A program made the position numbers and the translations under genes. A DNA stretch of 31,495 nt from a virus, in IMG/VR virus record IMGVR_UViG_3300008450_000263, positions 1 through 31,495 of that record; one strand, given 5' to 3'. This document shows positions 20,314-28,400 of this stretch, piece by piece (the first letter of the stretch is position 1; every line of letters begins with the position of its first letter). The notes below the pieces were generated by a model that did not search any database, was not told the origin of the DNA, and saw nothing but the letters and a program-made list of their open reading frames with translations.

Positions 20314-21526
20314 AAATCTCCTTCCATTCACCAGAATCAAGGTTCCAGCGCAAATAAAATGCAAACGGGGCACAACGCCTAGTTTTGCGAGTAACTACCT
20401 GAAAAACATCACTGCCCGCAGAACGATGCACAGAAAGCACCATGTCAGCGTCATAAGAAAGCTGCTTACTCCAAGCGATCTCGCTAAGTTCCGGAGGACG
20501 TTCATCATGGCCGTCATCCATAGTCACACCCGATACATCAAGAATCGGAACACGATTACGAACAGCCATTCTCTTAAACGCCTTCGACAAGTTCTTAGCA
20601 CGCTCAGTCTCTGACCCACCCTTATTGGCATCATCAAAAAGTGTATGATAATCAAGAATAACAAGATCAGGCTTGTACTGTTCAATCTTAGACTGAACAA
20701 AGTGCTGATCCGCAGTCTCAATGCCATCTGAAGTCACTAGATGGATCGGAGGTTTACCTTCAAATGTTGACTTAGCCCATCCCTCATACTTATCAAGAGA
20801 AATGCCCTTACCATTTGTCAATTGAGTGTTAGTGAAAACTTCACCAGCATTCAGAATCGTATCCATTCGGAACTCTTCCTGAAGACGATCCATCTCAAGA
20901 GAAACAATAAGAGGAACATATCCAGCACGCCAAGCATTAGCAGCCATCAATCTAGTCAATGCTGACTTGCCAACACCAGTCCACCCAATTACAACAACAA
21001 AGTCGCCGGGCTGGAACCCTCCGAAGTGAGCATCAATAACCTTGATGCCACTTGTAACCCCGACAATCTTGTGATCAGGGTTCTGAATCCGATCCTTCAA
21101 AACATCGGCACGCTCAGAGTAATCAGCAATATTGGAATCCTTCAAACGACCCGAATCGCGAATAAGTTGAGCAGATTCATTCTGAATCAACGTCAAGATC
21201 TTCGCCGGATCATCACCGTTCTTAAGCGCCTCAGAAGCCTTAAACAAGGCACCACGGACACCACGGCCTAAACTCTGCCTCTTTGCATCATCAATGTAAA
21301 ACTGAAGCGGAGACTCGGCAGTAAAGAACTCAAATCCCTTGAAGTTTGTCTTCACAACATCCTTCGAAGGAGCTTGGCCATACTCATTGTTAAACTCAAG
21401 GATAAAGTTCCACACATCAGCGTATTCAGCAAATACGTGGTCCACACCCTGCTCAACACAAGCGGTAACATCACCAGTCTTGATAATGCTGTTAAGCAAA
21501 TTCAACTCATAATTCATCAAACTCAC
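20291..21526 (-). CDS. dnaB: DnaB-type replicative helicase
   Basis: 411 aa. The RecA-like motor has P-loop VIGWTGVGKSALTR (about 179-192), Walker B LVILDYHTL (288-296) and a C-terminal R-K-T-R segment. The N-terminal ~150 residues look helical, as expected for DnaB-like helicases. The enzyme unwinds the replication fork 5' to 3'. A GTG at 21524-21526, with GAGG close upstream, is used as start; an ATG three codons later is possible. Its context (loader-like candidate upstream, primase downstream) fits a phage primosome. It is clearly a RecA/DnaB-fold ATPase. Confidence 0.88.
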   Translation of the reverse strand: MSLMNYELNLLNSIIKTGDVTACVEQGVDHVFAEYADVWNFILEFNNEYGQAPSKDVVKTNFKGFEFFTAESPLQFYIDDAKRQSLGRGVRGALFKASEALKNGDDPAKILTLIQNESAQLIRDSGRLKDSNIADYSERADVLKDRIQNPDHKIVGVTSGIKVIDAHFGGFQPGDFVVVIGWTGVGKSALTRLMAANAWRAGYVPLIVSLEMDRLQEEFRMDTILNAGEVFTNTQLTNGKGISLDKYEGWAKSTFEGKPPIHLVTSDGIETADQHFVQSKIEQYKPDLVILDYHTLFDDANKGGSETERAKNLSKAFKRMAVRNRVPILDVSGVTMDDGHDERPPELSEIAWSKQLSYDADMVLSVHRSAGSDVFQVVTRKTRRCAPFAFYLRWNLDSGEWKEIYEHEATE

Positions 21527-21830
21527 GCATCCTCTGCTCCGTCTCTTTTACAAGACGATCAAAGCTTTCCTTCGACTTACGGAAGTCCAAAACTTTCTCC
21601 CTGATCTTACTGCTGTCCAAAGCAAAGTTATAAACAAGAATAGGATCTTGAGTATGCTTCACATATTCCGATATACAATCTTCCAGCACATCCAACGAAT
21701 AGTACTTGGAATAATAATTAACAAGACTCGTTATAATATCATCTTGACGGGGATCAGGGAGAAAGAGCTTCCCGTTCTCGTCGCATGACGACTGAAACAT
21801 AGACAGAATCTTCTCCGAAGATTGACTCAT
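21507..21830 (-). CDS. Unknown protein upstream of the helicase (107 aa)
   Basis: ATG at 21828-21830 (MSQSSEKILSMF), with GAAG about 6 nt upstream. A TTG four codons earlier is also possible. It overlaps the WhiB-like reading frame by 77 nt, an unusually long overlap. The protein is mainly helical (LVNYYSKYYSLDVLEDCISE, later KESFDRLVKETEQRMRE). Being encoded directly before DnaB, it could be a helicase loader or regulator, but no sequence signature supports that. Confidence 0.6.
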   Translation of the reverse strand: MSQSSEKILSMFQSSCDENGKLFLPDPRQDDIITSLVNYYSKYYSLDVLEDCISEYVKHTQDPILVYNFALDSSKIREKVLDFRKSKESFDRLVKETEQRMREFDEL

Positions 21831-22065
21831 TTTCGTCTTCAACTCTCTTCCACTGTAAAATTAAACGATCAAATTTAGATAAACCTGCAGAGATGAATGT
21901 TCCATCTACCTCGGCGTTAGCCATTATACACGGAACTCTCACCGTACATTCTTCGCAGATACTTTTTGCCTCAAGCACATCATCTCTGTGAAACGATGTG
22001 AACTTTTTATCAAACTTGCACAAAGCATCTTTAGTCCAATGAACCTTTTTAAGATTCTTAGACAT
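21754..22065 (-). CDS. WhiB-like iron-sulfur protein (divergent)
   Basis: 103 aa, ATG sharing a base with the upstream stop, SD GAAGG. Four Cys in WhiB spacing: C16, C37-x2-C40-x5-C46 (CEECTVRVPC). Instead of the usual G-V-W-G-G turn it has GTFISAGLSKFDR, and a long tail follows. It would still bind a 4Fe-4S cluster. The missing turn and atypical tail suggest altered sigma-factor or DNA contacts. It sits at the junction of the regulator group (MerR-like, zinc ribbon) and the replication genes. Confidence 0.8.
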   Translation of the reverse strand: MSKNLKKVHWTKDALCKFDKKFTSFHRDDVLEAKSICEECTVRVPCIMANAEVDGTFISAGLSKFDRLILQWKRVEDENESIFGEDSVYVSVVMRREREALSP

Positions 22066-22292
22066 CAGCCTTCAGCCAATCCCCGATCAGCGTCAAGGAG
22101 CTGAGCTTCAATCTGAGCCTGAACATCTTCCCAAAGATTCTTCCAAGCTTCATCCTTATCACTAGAAGGATCAATAGCGATACGAGAACCGGCATCAATA
22201 CGAAGCGATTCATAGTTCCCTAGATTTCTAGTAATACCAACAGAACACCAAATGGTATTCTGCTCGTCATTCTCCGGCACAAGGTTTGCCAT
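22065..22292 (-). CDS. Small conserved-type phage protein (75 aa)
   Basis: The start (MANLVPENDEQNTIWCSVG) overlaps the MerR-like stop as TAATG, with GAGG about 9 nt upstream. The pattern I-W-C-S-V-G-I-T-R-N-L-G-N-Y-E-S-L-R-I is a strand-turn-strand start seen in small phage proteins, followed by a helix (DEAWKNLWEDVQAQIEAQLL). Not otherwise recognised. It is coupled to both neighbours. Confidence 0.7.
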   Translation of the reverse strand: MANLVPENDEQNTIWCSVGITRNLGNYESLRIDAGSRIAIDPSSDKDEAWKNLWEDVQAQIEAQLLDADRGLAEG

Positions 22293-22753
22293 TATCTTTT
22301 ACCTCTCATATATAGAGCATCAAGTTTATCCTTGATAGCTTCTCGGTTAATTCCAGCGACGTTAGTACTAGCAGGTCTTCCAGCAGGCCTTCTGCTATCA
22401 AAGAATTCGGCTAGGACTTCAATGTCACTTGGTGAGTATACCCTAGTCCAATTCTTCCCGCTCCCATTCAGGGAAATTTTTTTTGCCTTGGGAAGTAAGC
22501 CTAAACTTTCATACTTTCGTATAGTAGGATTTTTCTTCCCAAACATTTTGGCAACTTCCCCTATCTTAAATAGAGGAGAAAAAGTTTGCTCAGCTTCGTC
22601 AAGACGAAACGACTCATTGCTGTGAGAGTCATAATTAACGGCTATAACGAGGTTTTTCCTCCAATTAACCTTTATAACCCTCACAGCAGAGCCATCAGAA
22701 GTTTCGTAAAATCTTCCGATCCTAATCTTCAGCGAAGAAGATTGATCAGACAC
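22292..22753 (-). CDS. MerR-like HTH transcription regulator
   Basis: 153 aa, GTG start with AAGG upstream. Residues about 62-90 (LFKIGEVAKMFGKKNPTIRK, then YESLGLLPK) are a clear MerR-type winged-helix DNA-binding motif, followed by a wing (WTRVYSPSDIEVL). The N-terminal 60 residues form a separate beta-rich part. The C-terminus carries R-R-P-A-G-R-P, similar to the R-G-G-G-R-P of the 92-aa protein. No obvious metal- or effector-binding C-terminal domain is present. A phage transcription regulator is the simplest reading; it could act on the operator-like palindromes at 4053-4096, but this is untested. Confidence 0.85.
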   Translation of the reverse strand: MSDQSSSLKIRIGRFYETSDGSAVRVIKVNWRKNLVIAVNYDSHSNESFRLDEAEQTFSPLFKIGEVAKMFGKKNPTIRKYESLGLLPKAKKISLNGSGKNWTRVYSPSDIEVLAEFFDSRRPAGRPASTNVAGINREAIKDKLDALYMRGKR

Positions 22754-22937
22754 GGACCTTCATAGCTTTCGCTAACTTGAGCTTGAACTCATTCCAGCCC
22801 TTTTCCTTCATATATCCTTTATGAGAACAAATATAGCAACCTATCTGCATAGTTCTCACATCATTCTGATCATAGAAAACTTCTTCTTCATAGAGGAAGC
22901 CTCCACATCTCTTGCACTTAAGCTGAAAGCTTAACAT
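22746..22937 (-). CDS. Zinc-ribbon protein (63 aa)
   Basis: ATG at 22935-22937 sharing a base with the holin-like stop, with AGGAG four bases upstream. Two C-x2-C pairs (CKRC, CYIC) separated by about 23 residues form a classic zinc ribbon. The C-terminus is basic (KLKLAKAMKVRV), so nucleic-acid binding is plausible. It overlaps the MerR-like gene by 8 nt, so the pair may work together in regulation. Confidence 0.75.
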   Translation of the reverse strand: MLSFQLKCKRCGGFLYEEEVFYDQNDVRTMQIGCYICSHKGYMKEKGWNEFKLKLAKAMKVRV

Positions 22938-23242
22938 CAAACTCCTACCTTCGTAGATCCAACACCAATACTTTCAAGCTTTGCGTTCACAGCCGTCCCA
23001 CCGAAATACTGCTGGTAGAACACCTGAGCAACCGTGAAGATAACTGCAAGATTCGCTACAAGCTGCTTCCAATCTCCAAGATTGACACCATTATCGACAG
23101 CAGTAATACCAACTGCGACAACAAGAGAAACGGCAACCGAAACAATTTGCTTAGTCTTCGATGACCAATCCGTATTCTTCAAGAAAGAAATAAAGAAAGG
23201 AACAATAAGACCAGCTAAAGCTGCAACTCCAACATTACCCAT
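22937..23242 (-). CDS. Holin-like small membrane protein (101 aa)
   Basis: ATG at 23240-23242 with AGGAGG at 7-8 nt spacing; a GTG three codons earlier lies inside the SD and is rejected. Membrane segments are visible at VGVAALAGLIVPFFISFL, IVSVAVSLVVAVGITAV and LVANLAVIFTVAQVFY. The short length, three segments, charged tail and position near a cell-wall or tail module fit a holin. The Rpf-like lysin is far away (4300-4839), so a lysis cassette is not contiguous. Holin is the best guess; other membrane roles remain open. Confidence 0.65.
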   Translation of the reverse strand: MGNVGVAALAGLIVPFFISFLKNTDWSSKTKQIVSVAVSLVVAVGITAVDNGVNLGDWKQLVANLAVIFTVAQVFYQQYFGGTAVNAKLESIGVGSTKVGV

Positions 23243-23255
23243 ATAATTCACCTCC

Positions 23256-24494
23256 TCAGATGACTTCTAAGTCCCTATAGGGACGTTCTGACTTATCAAT
23301 AACGAATGTCAAAGTTCCCGGACGGGAATCAACACCAGTTAAATCTTTAAACCATTCACTGCCACCATCCATAGCGGGACACTGCATATGGATCTTATCA
23401 TTATCATGCTCAATAACTGAGAAATGATGATAATGCCCCGTGATCAAAATATTTGCATGGCCGATAGGATTGTTGGTAAAAGTCTGAGACTTCCACCACT
23501 CCTTGATCTTCTTTTGAGGATCAGCACCATTGCTTGTAACATGACCATGAGCGAAGCCTAGATAGGTATCGCTCACCTCAACAATAACAGAAATTTCGTC
23601 CTCAGGAATGATAAATCTCACATGGCCATAAGCTTCTTGATTTGCAGAAAGAATCTCGGCAACCATCTCGAAAGCAGCAACGTCATCATTATCTCCCCTT
23701 GTAGTAAAGGACTTTCCTGACGCGTTTCTATTTTCACCATGATTTCCGGGAACTGCCAAGACAATAACCTCATTGAACATCTTCGCCCAAGAAGTAATCG
23801 CCTTAGTCAGAAGTCTACGAAGAACACGTACTTGCTGACGGCGATTGAGCTGAACAGTGAAAGTCTGCGTAGCATAATGCCCTTCGCAATTTTCCACCAT
23901 ATCACCAATCCCGGCAACAACAAGCGTCTTCATCTTTCTTCCTGACTTCTGAAGTTCACGAATACGTTCCGTGACACCATCAATCATATCAAGAATCCTA
24001 CCAATTGTGCCATCTGTCCCATCACCATCTGCCTTGCCAATCTGCCAATCAGAAAGGCATACGACAAACGTAGCATCTCCTGAGGCCTGCTTGTCGGACA
24101 TCGGGCGATGTTTCTTGATAAGCGTCACAAGATCCTTGTAGTCTTCATCACGGTATTGCGTAACACGCTTGGCTCTGATCCCGACCTTGTAAGAGTACAA
24201 TCGCTTCGTCTCGCCTTCGCCCGCAGGGGCATCCCATGAAGAAAGCTTAACCGGCTCAATAATTTCATAAAGTTCTGGGTCATAACCAAGCTCAACAAGG
24301 AGTTGATCCCAATCTCTCACAGGCTCGCTATAAACCTCTGAAGTAACCTGAACTTCCTCCCCGTCCCAATCGACGCTAGGCTTCAAGGATGACGGAGCTT
24401 TAATCGTAGTTTCTTTCTTGGGAGGACTATATTCCTTCCCATCCACGTTGGGAAGATTCAGAGAATCGTCCCCCTCGTATTTAAATTGTTTCAT
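23256..24494 (-). CDS. Calcineurin-like metallophosphoesterase
   Basis: 412 aa. Metal-site motifs in order: LSDWQIGK (about 148-155), GIGDMVENCEG (about 195-205), PGNHGENR (249-256), FAHGHV (about 314-319) and GHYHHF (353-358). The N-terminal ~130 residues (DWDGEEVQV...LGYDP...SSWDAP) form a region I recognise from phosphoesterases encoded in actinophage genomes. It may cleave nucleic acids or cyclic nucleotides; the substrate is unknown. Coupled to the HNH gene by an ATGA overlap. Relation to SbcD-type nucleases is possible but unproven. Confidence 0.85.
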   Translation of the reverse strand: MKQFKYEGDDSLNLPNVDGKEYSPPKKETTIKAPSSLKPSVDWDGEEVQVTSEVYSEPVRDWDQLLVELGYDPELYEIIEPVKLSSWDAPAGEGETKRLYSYKVGIRAKRVTQYRDEDYKDLVTLIKKHRPMSDKQASGDATFVVCLSDWQIGKADGDGTDGTIGRILDMIDGVTERIRELQKSGRKMKTLVVAGIGDMVENCEGHYATQTFTVQLNRRQQVRVLRRLLTKAITSWAKMFNEVIVLAVPGNHGENRNASGKSFTTRGDNDDVAAFEMVAEILSANQEAYGHVRFIIPEDEISVIVEVSDTYLGFAHGHVTSNGADPQKKIKEWWKSQTFTNNPIGHANILITGHYHHFSVIEHDNDKIHMQCPAMDGGSEWFKDLTGVDSRPGTLTFVIDKSERPYRDLEVI

Positions 24495-24949
24495 TCAACA
24501 CTACTTTCTTGTTCATTAGATTCAAGTGTAGCACCTTCCTCGGAAGTTTTCACAAACTTACCACCCTTTGTTCTTTTTCCTGTCTTAGCGCGCTCTTTGG
24601 CCAACTGGCCAGTCTTCTTCCTGCGCTCTTTGCTTTGCTTCTTGCCCTCACGATGAATGGCGCTATGCTCAGGGATAGTCGTAAGGTACAAATTATTCGG
24701 CCTATTATCAATCTTTATCTCATTTATATGATGAACAGTTTCCCAAGTCTGGAGAATGCGACCAAGCTGCTTCTCCAAGACAAGTCTATGCTCATAAACA
24801 TAGCCGCTGTTGCTGAAAGGGTGTTCGGGTTGTAGTACCCTAATATATCCTTTATCGTCAACATAACGGCCACCGTTAAAGTTTGGGTTTTTACTCCCAA
24901 AATTATCTCGGCCCCAAGATATGCTATTCCTTCTAGATGCTAGGCTCAC
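24491..24949 (-). CDS. HNH endonuclease
   Basis: 152 aa, GTG start overlapping the upstream stop. The N-terminal NPNFNGGRYVDDKGYIRV is followed by VYEHRLVLE (His about 54), TVHHINEI (His-His about 73-74), then N86 and His95/His99, the beta-beta-alpha-metal fold of HNH enzymes. The tail is Lys/Arg-rich and then Glu-rich. HNH proteins of this form are often free-standing homing endonucleases or help packaging. Here it is embedded without a gap in the tail-regulation operon (4-nt overlaps with both neighbours), so it may be domesticated. Confidence 0.85.
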   Translation of the reverse strand: MSLASRRNSISWGRDNFGSKNPNFNGGRYVDDKGYIRVLQPEHPFSNSGYVYEHRLVLEKQLGRILQTWETVHHINEIKIDNRPNNLYLTTIPEHSAIHREGKKQSKERRKKTGQLAKERAKTGKRTKGGKFVKTSEEGATLESNEQESSVE

Positions 24950-25479
24950 GATGATTGATTAATAAAAGGACCTTCATCTCTAATAATAAGAGAACATCTA
25001 CTTAAATTACCTATTTGAAGAGAGGTTACTGCATTATTAGATACAAACTGCGCAGAGGCAGTATGGGCCCCCTTGCTGAGCGCTGATGTAGGAATCCAAG
25101 TATAAGAAGCCGGACTTTCATACTCACCTGCGACTACAACGGTGCCAGAAATATCGCCAGTGTTAACATTGTCAATCAAAAGTGAAAATCTTACTTCTAC
25201 AGTGTTTGCTGGACAATGTAATCTTCCAGAATCAAATTCAAAACTTATCAGCCTGTTTTCTTCCACATTAAACGAAATATTAGATAAGTTTGTAATATTT
25301 TGCGCAATGCCTGTTGGAGTCCCATATGTTGAGCCAACCACCGACTTCCACGCAAGTACACCCCTCGGTGTGTCATCTACAATATCCTTTAAATACTGCT
25401 CATTAGACACCATCTGACCTAAACGCTGATAATCAACAGGAATACCCTTGCCCCACTGCACAAACTTATACTCACTCAT
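24946..25479 (-). CDS. Virion-associated protein after the hub (177 aa)
   Basis: Strong SD (AAGGAG, 5 nt spacing). The N-terminus SEYKFVQWGKGIPVDYQRLG is a recurring start of actinophage tail/structural proteins. The rest is beta-rich with Ser/Asn/Val stretches (ISGTVVVAGEYESPASYTW) and resembles a lectin- or fibre-like domain. It directly follows the large hub protein. Probably a minor tail or fibre-like component. Confidence 0.7.
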   Translation of the reverse strand: MSEYKFVQWGKGIPVDYQRLGQMVSNEQYLKDIVDDTPRGVLAWKSVVGSTYGTPTGIAQNITNLSNISFNVEENRLISFEFDSGRLHCPANTVEVRFSLLIDNVNTGDISGTVVVAGEYESPASYTWIPTSALSKGAHTASAQFVSNNAVTSLQIGNLSRCSLIIRDEGPFINQSS

Positions 25480-25488
25480 AAAAACTCC

Positions 25489-28400
25489 TTAACTCATGGG
25501 GAAGAATTCTCTACCCCCGCCGCCACCACTAGGCGGCGTATATGCTACTCCCGTAGATCCAAATGTGAACCCCGGCCTCTCTATTGTATCACCATAAGCA
25601 CGAAGAGACAAGCTATGCCTGATACCCCCGTCATAACTAATTGAGCTAGAAACGACCCAATATTTTTTATCAACAATACCAAGATCTTCAAGTTTGCTGA
25701 CAGTAATCAAATCCCCCAATTGAAGATTCGGGACAGCAAGAACCTCCATATCCAAAATTCTGACAGGTTCTTTATAATATCCAAGAACATAATCAGCAAC
25801 AAGTTTAGCATAATCTTTATTTTGAATAAAAGGATTATCAATCTTCAACTCTTTTACGCCATATCTTCTTATATTCGAAGTAACTTCAGAAGACATTTCG
25901 GTAATCAACTCTTCACTAGAAGAATTGCTAACAGCAATGCCAGCTAAAACAAAACCATCTTTTATAGTCGTCAACGCATTTGTCCCAGAAAGAAGATAAA
26001 CTGTGTCTTTAGGAGCATTCTCATTCACAGAAACAATTACTTCCGCAGAATTTGCTGAAGCAGAAAACCTGTCAATATCAATAAATGGATTAGTTACAAG
26101 TGGATACTTAACTGCAGCGGCGGGCTTCGAGGAATAGACAATATTGAAATATTTTGCTTCACGAACCAAAGACCCGACTGGATGCCAAGAGATAGCTGTC
26201 CCAAAATAACCCCTCTCCAAGCCAGTGAGGGTATTTCCACTAATGCCCGCATATCTAATAATTTCATCATCTATCTTAATATAACCAGAACTAAGCCAAT
26301 AAGGATCTGTGGTCGAAGCCAAAGTAATGCCAGATGACTGTGGCGTCATAGACGCCGCCAATGTTCCAGTAATAAGGCTCTCCCCATCAGAAGCAGACCA
26401 AAGGCCTGACGTTGAAGTACTCTCAATTGAAATTTTCTTTACAGCAACAGATATTTTATTTGTCTGCACTTCATTGACAAAGTTTCCCTCAATGATATTA
26501 GTGTCATCAGAAAAACTATATTGACTATTTTGATATCTCTCAAAAATTTCCTCATGAATAAAATTTCTAAACTCATATCTAAAGAATCCATATTCATCAA
26601 TATAAAACATACCTAAATCAGCAGTTGCAATATTTAACATTGCATCCCAGTAAGTTTCATCTGCAGTATACAAATATCGATAGGTGGAAATTAAAGCAAC
26701 AGATGATGAAACAAAATGATTATATATACTTTGATCTGACAAAGCGTAGTCATAAAAAGAAAAGTTGCTGACAAAAGTTTCTGTGGTATATCCACTCGAT
26801 GAGAAAATATAAAAATATACACAATTTGCTGTATTTATTGCCATAGAAGTCGAAAGAGTAGCGCTCACAACCCCATCGATGATCAAGTCAAAAACATTTG
26901 GAGAGCCACCAGTTTTTCTTACAACAATTTGGTGCGGTATTGAAGCGTCCACCGGAGAGGCCGTAATTTTTTGCTCCACGCCTGAAGTATTCATGAATGC
27001 CCACGAATATGTTATCTCAGAACCTGATACTTCATAATATAATAAGTAATTATAACTCGAAAAACTTGAATTTGCATTTTTCATAAACATAATCTCTGTA
27101 TCAAACTGAGCAAAATTATCAAGATCTACATAATGAAATAACTCAGTAGTCCAGCTATTTGTTGAATTACCAATAATATTTCCACTATCATAATCAGAAA
27201 AATACCCGCTCATTGAACCCTGCCTATAGTACGGCTCAAATGTTGATTCAATATTTGAAATTAATTTTCTTTCACTTTCATCTTGAATAGAAAGAGAATC
27301 TGAATATAACAAAGACTTGCCCAATAAAGTGTTCGGCAGAACCATATTCATATCAAGATATTGACAATGGTCAAAGAGATATGCGGTGCCCGATGCATCA
27401 AGAGGATCTACAGTACTCAACAACTCTTCGTAAGTGTCGTTGAATGGAATATATATTTTAGGTTGATCAAGAAAAATAACTTCATCATATTTATCAAGAT
27501 AAATAATTTTTCTTCTAGGAAATCCCGCAGCAAGCATTAAATCAGAAATCGCACGCCCAGCAGTAATGCCTTGACTTACATAGCCATCTACCGTTTTTTC
27601 CTGAAGATACTTAGAATAATCACGCAAAGAAACTTCCGTTGTCATAGATGAATTACTAAATGTCCAAGTATCAGAATACATTTCTGACGCAAGAACAATC
27701 TCCTCAGAAGTACCGTACTTGGTCAACTCATGATCAAGGGAAATGAAAAATGGGACATCCGGGGTTGTATATTGTCCGAACAAAGTATTCCCAAACATAT
27801 TGAATACTTTATCAGTATTATCAAGGACTAGGCTTCCGTTATTTGCCGCAGTAGCGCCGATGGGAAGTGAAGCATCATAATTATCCCTAACTTTTTCTAC
27901 AGAAAAAGAAATAACATAATCACTCAAATCAACTTCCCAAATAGGATTAATGCTAAATAATCTAGCATAGTCATAATTATTTACAGTTGCTGTGGGAATC
28001 ACTCTTATTGAAATAATATCTAAATACTCATCATCTAGCAATCCAAGATCAGATGCTGTGATGTACGTATAAGAATCACCAGAGAAGGCTTTCCCTCCGG
28101 AAATAGTAGTGAGATCGCTTTTTGTAATAATATAGTTAAAAGTATCAACTCTGCCGCTAAGATATCCAGTGGAAACAAAAATTTTATTACACTTTGCCGC
28201 ATCAAATGTTAATTCAACAAAATCAGTAGTTACAAAAAGCCCGTCACCATCAGACTGCAGTCTTGACATCCATCCATAATTTTCCTCAATATTAGCTTTA
28301 TTTGTAGTATTAGCCAAAGGACTAACGCTATAAATTGAATTATTAGCCTTAATAACTGAGCCTTTATTATTAAGCATATTAGTGAAAGCATAGGTAAATG

